From: Chloroflexota bacterium
GTDB taxonomy: Bacteria; Chloroflexota; UBA6077; JACCZL01
Direction: 5' to 3'
Assembly (NCBI GenBank): GCA_030447245.1
Contig: JAUJPG010000005.1
Span: 90,049 to 154,048 of the forward strand
Length of the DNA stretch: 64,000 nt
The translations under genes were made by a program, and so were the position numbers. Positions 47,661 to 58,139 of this stretch are shown piece after piece; positions within the stretch are counted from its first letter, which is position 1, and every line of letters begins with the position of its first letter. The notes beneath the pieces are model-generated. The model saw only the letters and a program-made list of their open reading frames with translations, searched no databases and was not told the DNA's origin.

Positions 47661-48821
47661 CTATTCGCGCACGAGCACCGTCGCAGTCGCCATCCCGAAA
47701 CCGATACACATCGTCTGCAGACCGATTGATTGGTCGCGACGCTCTAGCTCATACAGCAGCTTGGTCATCAAGATCGCGCCGGTCGCGCCGAGCGGGTGGC
47801 CCATCGCGATCGCCCCGCCGTTCGGGTTGACCCGCGCCATGTCGGGCTCGTACTCGCGCGCCCAGGCCAGGACGACCGAGGCGAAGGCCTCGTTGATCTC
47901 GATCAGGTCGACCTCCCCGAGCGCCATGCCGGCCCGGTCAAGCACCTTCCTGGTGGCCGGAATCGGTCCGGTGAGCATCAGCTCCGGGTCGGAGCCGACG
48001 ACGGCCGTCGCGCGCAGATGCGCCCGCGGGCCAAGGCCTAACTCGTTCGCTCTCGCGCGCGACATCAACAGCAGGGCCGCGGCACCGTCCGAGATCTGGC
48101 TGGCGTTGCCGGCGGTGACGACGCCGTTCTGCCCGAAGGCCGGCTTCAAGCTCGCCATCTTCTCGAGCGACGGCTCGGCTCGGATGCCCTCGTCCTTCTG
48201 AAACAGCATCGGCTCGCCGTCGACACTCTTGATCTCCACCGGCGCGATCTGTGAGGCGAAGTGGCATGCCTCGCGCGCCCGTCCCGCCCGCACATGGCTC
48301 TCGTAGGAATACTGGTCCAGGTCCTGGCGGCCCAAGCCCCAGCGCTCGGCGATGAGGTCGGCCGAGACGCCCTGGTTGGTGCTGACGTCGCCGCGCGCCG
48401 CCAGTTCCGGGCTCCAGTCTTTCGGGTAGTCTGACGAGATCGGAACGCGGGTCATCGACTCGACGCCGCCGGCAATGACCACCTCGGCCTGGCCGCTCGC
48501 AATTGCCTGAGCGGCAAAATGGACCGCCTGCTGGCCCGAGCCGCACATCCGGTCCAGGCTTACGCCTGGCACTTCGATCGGGAAGCCAGCCTGGAGGGCG
48601 GCCAGTCGGGCGATATTGGCCCCCTGCTCGTCCACCTGCGCCACGCAGCCGAGGATCACGTCCTCGACGATGGCCGGGTCAATGCCTGCACGGCGCACGA
48701 CGTCGCGCAGCACGTGCGACGCCAGCTCATCCGGGCGGATGTCCTTGAGCGAGCCGTCCCGCCGCCCGATCGGCGTCCGCACCGCCTCCACGATCACCAC
48801 GTCGTTCAGCCCATTGGTCAT
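47661..48821 (-). CDS. Acetyl-CoA acetyltransferase/thiolase family protein
   Basis: [72 protein letters not shown]. Confidence 0.95.
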   Translation of the reverse strand: MTNGLNDVVIVEAVRTPIGRRDGSLKDIRPDELASHVLRDVVRRAGIDPAIVEDVILGCVAQVDEQGANIARLAALQAGFPIEVPGVSLDRMCGSGQQAVHFAAQAIASGQAEVVIAGGVESMTRVPISSDYPKDWSPELAARGDVSTNQGVSADLIAERWGLGRQDLDQYSYESHVRAGRAREACHFASQIAPVEIKSVDGEPMLFQKDEGIRAEPSLEKMASLKPAFGQNGVVTAGNASQISDGAAALLLMSRARANELGLGPRAHLRATAVVGSDPELMLTGPIPATRKVLDRAGMALGEVDLIEINEAFASVVLAWAREYEPDMARVNPNGGAIAMGHPLGATGAILMTKLLYELERRDQSIGLQTMCIGFGMATATVLVRE

Positions 48822-50037
48822 GGTCCTGTCCCTTCTCTTCTGCTGTCATCAGTCCGTTGCGTGGCGTGTAGCCGTCTCCCCGCAAGGCAGCCAGGCCGCC
48901 GCGGAGCAGCTCGCGAGCGATGATTAGCCTCTGGATCTCGCTCGTGCCTTCGTAGATCTGAACCACCTTGGCATCGCGCATGAGCTTCTCGACCGGAGCC
49001 TCGCGCGAGTAACCATACCCGCCGAAGATCTGGACTGCCTCGGTCGTCGCCCGCATGCACATGTCGGCGCCAAACGCCTTGGCATACGAGGCCTCCCTCG
49101 CATTGCGACACCCCCGGTCGCCGAGCCAGGCAGCGTGCCAGGTCAGGTGGCGAGTGGCTGCGATCTCCATCGCCATGTCGGCCAGCTTGAACTGGATGGC
49201 CTGGTGCTCGGCGATCGGTTTGCCGAACGTGCGGCGCTGCTGGGCGTAGCCGAAGGCGTGCTCCATCGCGGCGCGGGCGATACCAACCGCGAGCGCGCCA
49301 ACCGGCGGTCGGGTCCGATCGAACACCTCCATCGCCAGCTTGAACCCTCGCCCTTCGCCACCAATCAACTGGTCCTTCGGGACGACCGCCTCCTGGAACA
49401 CAATCTCAGCGGTGTTGCCCGCCCGCTGGCCCATCATGTCTTCCTTGCGGGGCACGGACACGCCAGGCAGATCGCGCGGGACGACGAAGCAGCTCATCCC
49501 GTCGCGCGGGCGCGCGGGGTCGGTGTAGGCGAATACGGCGAACCAGCGGGCGGCCGTGCCGGCGGTGATCCAGCGCTTCGAGCCGTTGATGACGTACTCG
49601 TCCCCAACTCGCCGCGCGGTTGTCCTGATGCCGGCGACGTCCGAGCCCGCGTCCGGCTCGCTCATGCCATACGAGGCAACCGCTGGCTCACTGGTGAGCG
49701 GCTCGAGCCAGCGCCTCTTCTGGTCTTCGGTGCCACCGACGAGCAAGGGAGCGGCACTGAGCGCGGTGATCGTCAGCGCGGACGTAATGCCGGCGCAACC
49801 TGCCGCGAGCTCCTCCCAGACCAGGCATTGGTCCAGTAGACCGAGCCCTCCGCCGCCATACTCGTGTGGAACCGAGAGATTCATCAGGCCGACGTCAAAC
49901 GCCTTGCGGGCGACCGGCCACGGGAAATCGGCGCTGCGATCGTACTCGGCCGCGACTGGCGCGATCTCTTTCTGGGAGAACTCTCGCGCCAGGTCGCGAA
50001 TGGCGCGCTGCTCGTCATTGAGCTGGAAGTCCACCAT
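48727..50037 (-). CDS. Acyl-CoA dehydrogenase
   Basis: [65 protein letters not shown] at 50037. Confidence 0.95.
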   Translation of the reverse strand: MVDFQLNDEQRAIRDLAREFSQKEIAPVAAEYDRSADFPWPVARKAFDVGLMNLSVPHEYGGGGLGLLDQCLVWEELAAGCAGITSALTITALSAAPLLVGGTEDQKRRWLEPLTSEPAVASYGMSEPDAGSDVAGIRTTARRVGDEYVINGSKRWITAGTAARWFAVFAYTDPARPRDGMSCFVVPRDLPGVSVPRKEDMMGQRAGNTAEIVFQEAVVPKDQLIGGEGRGFKLAMEVFDRTRPPVGALAVGIARAAMEHAFGYAQQRRTFGKPIAEHQAIQFKLADMAMEIAATRHLTWHAAWLGDRGCRNAREASYAKAFGADMCMRATTEAVQIFGGYGYSREAPVEKLMRDAKVVQIYEGTSEIQRLIIARELLRGGLAALRGDGYTPRNGLMTAEEKGQDHDQWAERRGDRGGGADADRAAGRLAQGHPPG

Positions 50038-50287
50038 CGGTCGATTTCCCCCGCAAAAGGATGATAGCCGGCGGCCACCCGCCGCCGCGCCCGCCATCAT
50101 TCAACCCTGGCGAAGTGGCGGGGCGCACCCCGCCGTCGGTTGGCCTCCGCGCGATGGGATCGACCCTCGGCCGGACTCAGCGAATAGCGGTCTAGGTCCG
50201 ACGGATGGGCACACGCGTAGCCGAGCGGCGGGCAGGGCGGCGGCGCGAAGCTGGTGCCGATTGCAGTCGGCCACCCTCAGACCGCTG

Positions 50288-51865
50288 TCACGCCCGCAGC
50301 ACCTTACCCGCCCGCGCCCTCGTGTAGCGGCCGTCGCGCACCGCGAAGGTGCCGTTGACCAGGACGTGCGGCATCCCGATCGGCGGCTGCTCCGGGTCCT
50401 CAGGCGTGGCGCGGTCGAGCACCGTCGCCGCGTCAAAGACCACGAGGTCGGCTGCCATCCCTGGCCGAACCAGCCCTCGATCCAGCAGCCCGAACTTCTG
50501 GGCGGGGTAGCTCGTCATCTTGCGCACCGCCTCAGGGAGCGGGATCAGCCCGGCGTCGCGCGCGTAGCGGCCGAGCACGCGTGGATAGGTGCCCCAGGTC
50601 CGCGGGTGCGGCTTGCCGCGCGTCACGATCGCGTCCGAGCCGATCATCACCAGCGGGTGCCGCATGATCGTCCGTACGTCCGCCTCGTCCATCATCCGCA
50701 CCACGATCGTCGGCTGGCCGCGCTCCTCGAGCAGCACGTCGCACAGGGCGTCGACTGGATCCACGCCCTTCTCGTCGGCGATCTGCTGGATCGTCTTGCC
50801 GAGGTAGCCCGGGCTCTGGTCCACGCTGGAGATGCGTACGTTCTCCCAGCCGCCGGCGGCGGCCAGGTTCTCCCAGCCGGGAATGCCCTCGGCGAAGTCG
50901 CGCTTGATCCGCTCACGGTCGGCCGCCACGGTGAGTCGCTCCAGCAGCAGCTCGCGGCCACCTTCCTGCGACCACGGGGGCAGCAGCGCGGCCATGCGCG
51001 TGCTGCCGGCGTCGTAGGGGTACTGGTCGCCGGTCACCTCGACGCCGCGCTCGCGTCCCCCCTCGATCAGGCGGAGCAGCTCGTCGGCGCGGCCGTGATT
51101 CTGCTTGCCGGCCGCCTTCAGGTGCGAGAGCTGGACCGGCACTGCGGCCCGCTCCCCGATCTCGATCGCCTCAGCGTGGGCGTTGAGCAGGGTGGCGGTC
51201 TCGCCGCGCACGTGCGAGCAGTACGGGCGGCCGGTCCCGCGCAGCACCTCAGCCAGGGCGATCAGCTCGGGCGTCTTCGAGTAGAAGCCCGGCGCGTAGA
51301 TCAGTCCCGAGGAGAGCCCGACAGCGCCATCCTCGAGCGACTCGGACAGCAGCCTCTGCATCATCGCTAGCTCGTCGCTCGTCGGGGCGCGGTTCTCGAA
51401 GCCCATCGCCGCCACCCGCAGCGCCCCGTGGCCAACCAGAGGGGCGATATTGCTGACCGGCCCGGCCCGCTCCAGGCTCGCAAAGTACTCGCCGGCCCGC
51501 GACCAGTCCCACGGCAGGTCGCCGAAGATGCCGGCGTGCTGCTCCCTGAGCAGGTGCCCTGTCTCCGCGACCACCGGGTAGGCCGTCGATCCACAGTTGC
51601 CATTCACCTCGGTGGTGACGCCCTGGAGGATCTTGGCCGGCAGCGGGTCGTCCGCGAACGGCAGGGCGTCCGAGTGGCAGTGCGGGTCAATGAACCCGGG
51701 GCAGACAGTCAGGCCAGGAATGTCCACCGTCTCGCGCGCCTCCGTATCGCCAAGCTGTCCGACCGCCGTGATCGTTCCACCCTTGATGGCCACGTCCGCC
51801 GCGAAGTCCGAGTTGCCGGCTCCGTCGATCACGCGGCCGCCTCGCAACACCAGGTCGAACATCAT
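50288..51865 (-). CDS. N-acyl-D-amino-acid deacylase / D-aminoacylase-like amidohydrolase
   Basis: GGRVIDGAGNSDFAADVAIKGGTITAVG, GLTVCPGFIDPHCHSD, GVTTEVNGNCGSTAYPV, SHLKAAGKQNHGRADELL, IGSDAIVTRGKPHPRTWGTYPRVLGRYAR. Confidence 0.92.
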   Translation of the reverse strand: MMFDLVLRGGRVIDGAGNSDFAADVAIKGGTITAVGQLGDTEARETVDIPGLTVCPGFIDPHCHSDALPFADDPLPAKILQGVTTEVNGNCGSTAYPVVAETGHLLREQHAGIFGDLPWDWSRAGEYFASLERAGPVSNIAPLVGHGALRVAAMGFENRAPTSDELAMMQRLLSESLEDGAVGLSSGLIYAPGFYSKTPELIALAEVLRGTGRPYCSHVRGETATLLNAHAEAIEIGERAAVPVQLSHLKAAGKQNHGRADELLRLIEGGRERGVEVTGDQYPYDAGSTRMAALLPPWSQEGGRELLLERLTVAADRERIKRDFAEGIPGWENLAAAGGWENVRISSVDQSPGYLGKTIQQIADEKGVDPVDALCDVLLEERGQPTIVVRMMDEADVRTIMRHPLVMIGSDAIVTRGKPHPRTWGTYPRVLGRYARDAGLIPLPEAVRKMTSYPAQKFGLLDRGLVRPGMAADLVVFDAATVLDRATPEDPEQPPIGMPHVLVNGTFAVRDGRYTRARAGKVLRA

Positions 51866-51978
51866 TCTTCCTCCTTCAGCATCGACAGCAGCGGTCGCTC
51901 GGACCTCGGCGCCCGTGGTGTTACGGCGGGCACGGAGATCCTGTCACCACGTCTTGGTGGGCCGCTCCGTCCTCTCCT

Positions 51979-52950
51979 TCAGTCGCCCGTCGGACCGCGA
52001 TTGCGGATGCGCCTTGGATCGATCGCGTCTTGCAGCGCGTCCGCGAAGTAGTTCATGCCGATGACGACCAGCGTAATCGCCAGGCCCGGAAAGAGCGCGT
52101 ACGTCGCCGAGCGGGCGAGATAGCCCTGGGCCGCGCTCAGCATGTTGCCCCAGGACGCCTCCGGCGGCTGGCTGCCGAGGCCGAGGAAGCTGAGCGTCGC
52201 CTCAACTAGGATCGCTTCCGGCGCCGCGATCGCCATCTGGACCACCAGTGGGGCGAGGCAGTTCGGGAAGACGTGGCTGAGCATGATCCGCGCGTCAGTG
52301 CACCCGACCGCCCGCGAGGCGGTGACGAACTCCCAGCCCCGGATGGCCAGTGTACTGGCGCGGGCCAGCCGTGCGAAGATCGGCAGGTTGATGATCGCGA
52401 TCGCCAAGACGGCGTTGAGCCAGCCTGGGCCCAGGACCGTGACGATGCCGATCGCCAGGAAGATCGCCGGGAACGCCAGCAGCGTATCGCACACGCGCAT
52501 GACGATCAGGTCGAACCATCCCCCACGGTAGCCGGCGAGCAGTCCGACCGCCGCCCCGACGGTCGCGGCCAACAGAATAGTCAATAGCCCCGCGCCAAGG
52601 GCTGGGCGCGCGCTGTACATGACCCGGCTGAGGATGTCGCGCCCGGCTTCGTCGGTGCCGAACCAGTACCGCGCCGACGGCGGCGAAAGCTGATCCCGAA
52701 GGTGGAGCTCGTTCGGATCATAGGGCGCAACCTGTGGGCTGAGCACGGCTACCACCATGACCACGAGCAGGACACTGACTCCAAAGGCGCCCTTTCGATT
52801 GTGGATGAGGCGCCGGAGCAGGGCAGTCCGCGCATGCGCCCGGCCCCCTCCCTCCAGGGCCCGGCGATCCACCGCTGGCGCGTTCTGGGTCACGTCCCCG
52901 GCCGCGATCGGCGGCGCTGACCTGCCATCCTGGCGCGCCCCGGACTCCAC
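51979..52950 (-). CDS. ABC transporter permease (dipeptide/oligopeptide, DppC-like)
   Basis: HLRDQLSPPSARYWFGTDEAGRDILSRVMYSAR, EAILVEATLSFLGLGSQPPEASWGNML. Confidence 0.94.
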   Translation of the reverse strand: MESGARQDGRSAPPIAAGDVTQNAPAVDRRALEGGGRAHARTALLRRLIHNRKGAFGVSVLLVVMVVAVLSPQVAPYDPNELHLRDQLSPPSARYWFGTDEAGRDILSRVMYSARPALGAGLLTILLAATVGAAVGLLAGYRGGWFDLIVMRVCDTLLAFPAIFLAIGIVTVLGPGWLNAVLAIAIINLPIFARLARASTLAIRGWEFVTASRAVGCTDARIMLSHVFPNCLAPLVVQMAIAAPEAILVEATLSFLGLGSQPPEASWGNMLSAAQGYLARSATYALFPGLAITLVVIGMNYFADALQDAIDPRRIRNRGPTGD

Positions 52951-52952
52951 GC

Positions 52953-53906
52953 CTAGTCGGCCCGATGCGGAGCCACCCGCGGGTCCAGGTACGCGTACGA
53001 CAGGTCCACCAGGATCGTGGTGACCAGGAAGATGAGCACCACCAGCATCAGGGCGCCCTGGACGACCGGATAGTCTCGGTTCAGGATCGACATGACGACG
53101 AGCCGACCGATTCCCGGGTAGGCGAAGACTGTCTCTGTGACCAGCGCGCCGCCGAGCAGGCGCCCTATCTGGATTCCGAGCACGGTCACGACCGGGATCA
53201 GCGCGTTTCGGAGCGCGTGGCGCGCGACGACAACCCGCTCGCGCATCCCTTTGGCGCGCGCAGTCCGAATGTAGTCAGCGCTGAGCACGTCGATCATCGC
53301 CGAGCGCACGAAGCGTGACAGCGTTGACAGGTTCAGAACGGCGATCGTGACGACCGGCAGCACGAGGTAGCTCAGGTTGAGCAACGGAGAACGGCTGGCG
53401 TCGCCGATGCCGGAAGGAGGCAGCCACTGCAGCGTCACGCTGAACAGGATGATGAGCAACATCCCTAGCCAGAATTGCGGGACGGCCAACCCGAGCGAGT
53501 TGAGGCCGGTGATCAGGAGATCGATGCGCGTGCCCTGGTGGAGAGCCGCGAAGCACCCGAGTGGCACGCCGATCAGCAGCGCCAGCAGCAGCGCCGTGAC
53601 CGACAGCCGCACCGTGTTCGGGAAGTACTCGGCCAGGAGCTGAGTAACCGGACGATTGTTGACCTGCGAGCGGCCCAGGTCGAACCGTCCGAGGTCGGCC
53701 AACCAGACCAGGTACTGGAGCGGCAGCGGCCGGTCCAATCCCAGACGCTCGCGCTCACCGGACACCTCTTCCGGCGTCGCCTCAGTTCCGAGCTTCATCC
53801 GCACGGGATCGCCAGGCGAGAGCCGGATGATCCCGAAGATCAGGAGTGACGCCAGGAACAGCGTCGGAAGCAGGGCCGACCAGCGACGCACTAGGTACGC
53901 CAGCAT
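52953..53906 (-). CDS. ABC transporter permease (dipeptide/oligopeptide, DppB-like)
   Basis: MLAYLVRRWSALLPTLFLASLLIFGIIRLSPGDPV, ADYIRTARAKGMRERVVVARHALRNALIPVVTVLG. Confidence 0.94.
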   Translation of the reverse strand: MLAYLVRRWSALLPTLFLASLLIFGIIRLSPGDPVRMKLGTEATPEEVSGERERLGLDRPLPLQYLVWLADLGRFDLGRSQVNNRPVTQLLAEYFPNTVRLSVTALLLALLIGVPLGCFAALHQGTRIDLLITGLNSLGLAVPQFWLGMLLIILFSVTLQWLPPSGIGDASRSPLLNLSYLVLPVVTIAVLNLSTLSRFVRSAMIDVLSADYIRTARAKGMRERVVVARHALRNALIPVVTVLGIQIGRLLGGALVTETVFAYPGIGRLVVMSILNRDYPVVQGALMLVVLIFLVTTILVDLSYAYLDPRVAPHRAD

Positions 53907-53943
53907 CGCTAGATCCTCTCACTCGCTGCCGACAGCGCGCGGC

Positions 53944-55638
53944 TTACCTCGTGACCACCGTCCGTTCCATGACCAGGTTACCGTTGAGATCGACGCCAAC
54001 GTCCCGGACGGCCTTCCCGTACGCCCAGACGCGCGGGTTGGTCGCGATCTGGATGACGTGGGACGCATCGATCGTCATCTCGTTTAGCTTCTGGTAGGTC
54101 TGCTTCCGCTTCTCGGCGTCGGTTTCGGTCGCGGCAGCGGTGATGAGCTGCTCCATCTCCTCGTTGATGTAGGCGTGGGTGCCTGATGTCGGGCCAGCAC
54201 GGTAGTTCCGTTGGGTGCTCCAGAAAATCGCTGGGTCTCGCGTCGTACGGGCGTTCAGCCAGGCCTGCATGTCTTCGCCCTGGAGGGACTTGTCGCCGTT
54301 GAGCTCGTAGAACTTGGCGTTCTCGACCTCGTTGATCTTGAGCCGGATGCCGATCTTCGCCAGGTCGGCCTGCCAGAGCAACGCGAACAGCTTCATCTGC
54401 GGCCAGGCCGGCGTGACGATGATGCTGAGCTCCATGTTCCGCGCGCCGGCGCCTTCGAGCAGGCTTCGCGCCTTGTCCAGGTCGAACTGGTGGGCCATCA
54501 GAAGGTCTTCGCGGTAGGCGAGCGACGTCGGGCTGTAGAAGGGCGACGTGATCGGCTTGGACACGCCGAAGAAGGCGGTCTGAGCCATCTCGACCCGGTT
54601 GAGCGAATACGACAGCGCCTGGCGGACTTCCTTCTTGTCAAGTGGCGGCTTGGTGACGTTCAGCTGGATGTTGAAGATGCTGCCGGCGTTGTCGTTGACC
54701 TCGAGCGTGTAGTTCGGGTCGGACTGGAGCGGGCCCACGTCGCCGAGGCTCGTCATGAGGATGCCGTCAACTGCGCCGGACTTCAAGTTTGGCACCAGCG
54801 TCTCGGCCTGACCGAGACGCTTGAACACGACCTCGTCCAGCAAGGGCGCCTCACGGTTGTAGTAGTCCGGGTTCTTGACGAAGCGGGCGAACTGGCTCGT
54901 CTGCCACTCGGTGATCTTGAACGGGCCGGTCCCAACCGGCAGCTTCTTCAGCATCGACGGATCGCTCGGGTCGTCGATCCGGATGGCGTAGACGTAGTCG
55001 AGGATGTCGTAGACGTACGGGACCGGGGCGTCGAACCTGAGCTCCAGTGTCGACCGGTCCGGCGCCTCGGCCTGCTTGATCGGCGACGTGATGCCGCGAA
55101 TCTTGGTGACGCCGACGTGCTTGGAGAGCGACTCGTCCTGGAGGTAGCCCCACATCGTGACGAAGTCCTGGGCGGTCAGGTCGGCGCCGTCGTGCCACTT
55201 GACGCCGTCGCGCAGCTTGAGCCGGAGCGACAGGTTGTCGGGCGCCAACTGCCATGACTCGGCCAGGTCTGGGACCGACCGGCCGGTCCCGTCTTTCCAC
55301 ATGAGCCGGGAGAAAACCTGGTTGTACAGCTCGAAGTTGACGGCGGTGTAGGTCCAGGGGTTGAAGTCGTTGAAGTCGCCGGCCTCAGCGTAGTTGAAGG
55401 TTCCTCCGCGCCCCGTGCTCGCGGCCGACTTGGCTACTTCGGCGGGTTTGGTTTCGGCCGGCTTCACCTCCGCTGGCTTGGACACGGCTGCCGTTGGCTG
55501 CGCCGCGGCGGGCTTGGCCGCCTCGGTCGGCTTGGCCGGCGCGGGCGCCGCCGGTGGCGCGCAGGCAGCCACCAAAGCTCCGGCGCTGGTCGCGAGCGTG
55601 CTGACAAGGAACGCTCGGCGGGTAGTTCGACCGACCAT
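53944..55638 (-). CDS. ABC transporter substrate-binding lipoprotein (peptide type)
   Basis: TTRRAFLVST Tat-like + lipobox LVAAC, Ala/Pro/Lys linker, SBP_bac_5-like LAESWQLAPDNLSLRLKLRDGVKWHDGADLTAQDFV; ATG at 55638. Confidence 0.93.
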   Translation of the reverse strand: MVGRTTRRAFLVSTLATSAGALVAACAPPAAPAPAKPTEAAKPAAAQPTAAVSKPAEVKPAETKPAEVAKSAASTGRGGTFNYAEAGDFNDFNPWTYTAVNFELYNQVFSRLMWKDGTGRSVPDLAESWQLAPDNLSLRLKLRDGVKWHDGADLTAQDFVTMWGYLQDESLSKHVGVTKIRGITSPIKQAEAPDRSTLELRFDAPVPYVYDILDYVYAIRIDDPSDPSMLKKLPVGTGPFKITEWQTSQFARFVKNPDYYNREAPLLDEVVFKRLGQAETLVPNLKSGAVDGILMTSLGDVGPLQSDPNYTLEVNDNAGSIFNIQLNVTKPPLDKKEVRQALSYSLNRVEMAQTAFFGVSKPITSPFYSPTSLAYREDLLMAHQFDLDKARSLLEGAGARNMELSIIVTPAWPQMKLFALLWQADLAKIGIRLKINEVENAKFYELNGDKSLQGEDMQAWLNARTTRDPAIFWSTQRNYRAGPTSGTHAYINEEMEQLITAAATETDAEKRKQTYQKLNEMTIDASHVIQIATNPRVWAYGKAVRDVGVDLNGNLVMERTVVTR

Positions 55639-55756
55639 GTCATCCTCCCGAGGCCACTCGGCTCGTGGCCAGGTAGCCGCTTGACCCATCCTGGACAGCG
55701 ATGATAGCGTGCCGCCACGGGCACGTCGAAAACGGCGGTGTCGCTGGAGCAACACG

Positions 55757-56713
55757 GTGAAGCTGGTGACCTTCGCCCTCGCCCACGGCGCGGAACGGGT
55801 GGGCGTCGTCGATGGCGACCGGGTCGTCGACCTGGCGGCCGTGGCAGGCGCCACTGGGCGCCGCGAGGCCCCGATCGGCACGATGCTGGCGCTACTGCGT
55901 GCCGGCCCGACCGGCCTTGCCCTGGCGGCAGAACTGGTCCAGGCGGCGCGCCGCGGCACGGCCGATTGGCACCACCCGTTGGCTGACCTGCGCTTGCGCG
56001 CGCCAGTCCCGACGCCCGGGAAGATCCTGTGCGTGGCCGGCAACTATGCCGAGCACTGGCGCGAGAGCGGCCTGGATGCTCCGTCCAAGCAAGGCTTCGA
56101 GCCCCAGACGTTCATCAAGCCGGTCACCACGCTCATCGGCCCAGACGACCAGATCCGGCTGCCCGGTGAGATCTGCACTGCCGTCGACTATGAGGGGGAG
56201 CTCGTCGCCATCATCGGCGCGTCCGGTCGAGACATCCCCGCCGAACGGGCGCTCGACCATGTCGCGGGATACGCGAACTTCAATGACGTCTCCGGCCGCA
56301 AGCTCACGATCACCACACCCCGTCCAGACAGCCCGCGAACGTGCTTCTTCGACTGGCTGAACGGCAAATGGTTCGACACGTTCGGCCCGCTCGGCCCGTG
56401 GCTGGTGACCGCCGACGAGGTCGGGGACCCCCAGTCGCTGGAACTCCAAACACGGGTCAATGGCGTCGTGCGCCAGCACGGAACGACCGCCGACATGATC
56501 TACACGGTTGCCGAGACCATCGCCTGGATCAGCCGCTTCACCACCCTCCAGCCCGGCGACCTCATCGCCACTGGGACTCCGTCCGGAGTCGGCGCCGCGA
56601 CCGGGACATTTCTGGCCCCTGGCGACGTGGTGGAGGTCGAGATCGAACAGTTGGGGGTCCTACGCAACCCGGTTGGGGCGGCCACGTACACGAGGGGGGA
56701 CTTCGATGCCTGA
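55757..56713 (+). CDS. Fumarylacetoacetate hydrolase family protein
   Basis: ILCVAGNYAEHWRESG, QTFIKPVTTLIGPDDQIRLP, VDYEGELVAIIG, NDVSGRKL; GTG at 55757. Confidence 0.92.
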   Translation: MKLVTFALAHGAERVGVVDGDRVVDLAAVAGATGRREAPIGTMLALLRAGPTGLALAAELVQAARRGTADWHHPLADLRLRAPVPTPGKILCVAGNYAEHWRESGLDAPSKQGFEPQTFIKPVTTLIGPDDQIRLPGEICTAVDYEGELVAIIGASGRDIPAERALDHVAGYANFNDVSGRKLTITTPRPDSPRTCFFDWLNGKWFDTFGPLGPWLVTADEVGDPQSLELQTRVNGVVRQHGTTADMIYTVAETIAWISRFTTLQPGDLIATGTPSGVGAATGTFLAPGDVVEVEIEQLGVLRNPVGAATYTRGDFDA

Positions 56714-57887
56714 CAGCGAGCTCCAACGTTTGTTCGACGAGCTTCGATGGCTGACCGACCTGCCGGGGACGGCCAGCTTCGAGCAGCCGGTCGTCCGAGC
56801 CCTGCGGGAACGCGTGGCCGACCTTGCCGACAAGGTCGAGGTCGATCTGATGGGCAACCTGTACGCCATCGTGCGTGGTGAGGAGGGTGGCTGCAAGATT
56901 ATCTGCCCGGCCCACAGCGACGCGGTCGGCTTCATCATCCGTCATATCGAACCGAACGGCCTCTTGCGCGTGATGAACCTCGGCCGAGTGCCGCCGTACC
57001 TGGTCTACGGCCAGCGGCTTCGGATCTATCGCGATGATTCAGGTCGCGACCCGCTCTTTGGCGTCGTCGGAACCAAGCCTGGCCACATCCTGTTCAGCTC
57101 GGCGGGCGCCGAGCAGCGCGCGTATCCACCCGATCGTCTCCAGGTTCCCAACTACGACGACCTGTTCGTCGACGTCGGAGCCCTCTCCGCGGATGAGGTT
57201 CGGGACATGGGGGTCCGGCCAGGCCTGGAGCTGACCTACGACCGCGATCTCCGCTGGCTCGGCGACGGTCGCCACGGCCTGGTGACCAGCCGAGCCCTGG
57301 ATGATCGCGTCGGCTGCCTTGCCCTGCTCGAAACGATGCGGAGCCTCCGCGCGGCCGGCCGCAAGCCGCGCGCCGACGTGTACTTCACGTTCTGCAGCCA
57401 GGAAGAGCTTGGCTTGCGCGGCGCCCAGGTCTCCGGAGGTTACGTCCAGCCCGACATCTGCATCGGCGTTGACGGGACGATCTCCGCGTCCGGCTTCGGC
57501 GTCGGAGCCGGTCCAAGTCCAGGCACCTCCGCGACCGAGGCGCCCAGCTTCCTCGGCGCCGGCGTGGGCATCTCCTACGGCGACCAGAGCGCGCCCGGGC
57601 GCGGGCTGCTCGGCAACGCCAAGTTGAACGCGCGGCTGGTCGAGCTAGCCCGGGAGCACGACGTACCACACCAGCTCGAAGGCCACGCGACCTACATTAC
57701 CTCGGACGCCGCGGCGATCCAGTACGCCAAACGCGGTGGCTGTCCGTCCGTCACGCTCAAAGTCCCCATGCGCTACACGCACGGTCCGGTCGAGTCGTGC
57801 AGCCTCCGCGACATCGCCGCCACGGCGCGACTGCTCGAAGCTGCTGTCGTTGCGCTCGGCAAGGACACCGATCTGTCATTCATCTGA
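56706..57887 (+). CDS. M42-family aminopeptidase/endoglucanase-like metallopeptidase
   Basis: IICPAHSDAVGFIIRHIEPNGLLRVMNLG, SRALDDRVGCLALLETM, FTFCSQEELGLRGAQV; overlaps FAH stop by 8 bp. Confidence 0.9.
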   Translation: MPDSELQRLFDELRWLTDLPGTASFEQPVVRALRERVADLADKVEVDLMGNLYAIVRGEEGGCKIICPAHSDAVGFIIRHIEPNGLLRVMNLGRVPPYLVYGQRLRIYRDDSGRDPLFGVVGTKPGHILFSSAGAEQRAYPPDRLQVPNYDDLFVDVGALSADEVRDMGVRPGLELTYDRDLRWLGDGRHGLVTSRALDDRVGCLALLETMRSLRAAGRKPRADVYFTFCSQEELGLRGAQVSGGYVQPDICIGVDGTISASGFGVGAGPSPGTSATEAPSFLGAGVGISYGDQSAPGRGLLGNAKLNARLVELAREHDVPHQLEGHATYITSDAAAIQYAKRGGCPSVTLKVPMRYTHGPVESCSLRDIAATARLLEAAVVALGKDTDLSFI

Positions 57888-57901
57888 CCAACGCCACGCA
57901 C

Positions 57902-58138
57902 ATGATCCCCGGCGACGCGAGGCCGCTAGCCTCCGAGCTGGGTGGGCACGCTACGAAGCTGGGCGGGATCGTCGACGCCACGCACGGCCATCTGGTGAAG
58001 GACCACGCCGGCAGCATCCTGTCCCTCCAGGCGCTGACGGCGGTCTTCGACCGAGCCGGCGTGGTCGAGTGTGCCGAGCAGATCAGGCGAAACCGCCGCG
58101 GCCCCTGCCTCCGCGCCGCCTGGCCGCGGGGGCGGTGA
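57902..58138 (+). CDS. Possible small hypothetical protein
   Basis: ATG at 57902 just after the M42 gene; no recognised domain. Confidence 0.25.
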   Translation: MIPGDARPLASELGGHATKLGGIVDATHGHLVKDHAGSILSLQALTAVFDRAGVVECAEQIRRNRRGPCLRAAWPRGR

Positions 58139-58139
58139 G

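Noticed and set aside
48727-48821. Overlap of acyl-CoA dehydrogenase and thiolase genes
   Set aside because: Same-strand 95-bp overlap; could be real or reflect a lost stop codon, but the dehydrogenase catalytic region is intact and short overlaps are common, so not scored as a finding.
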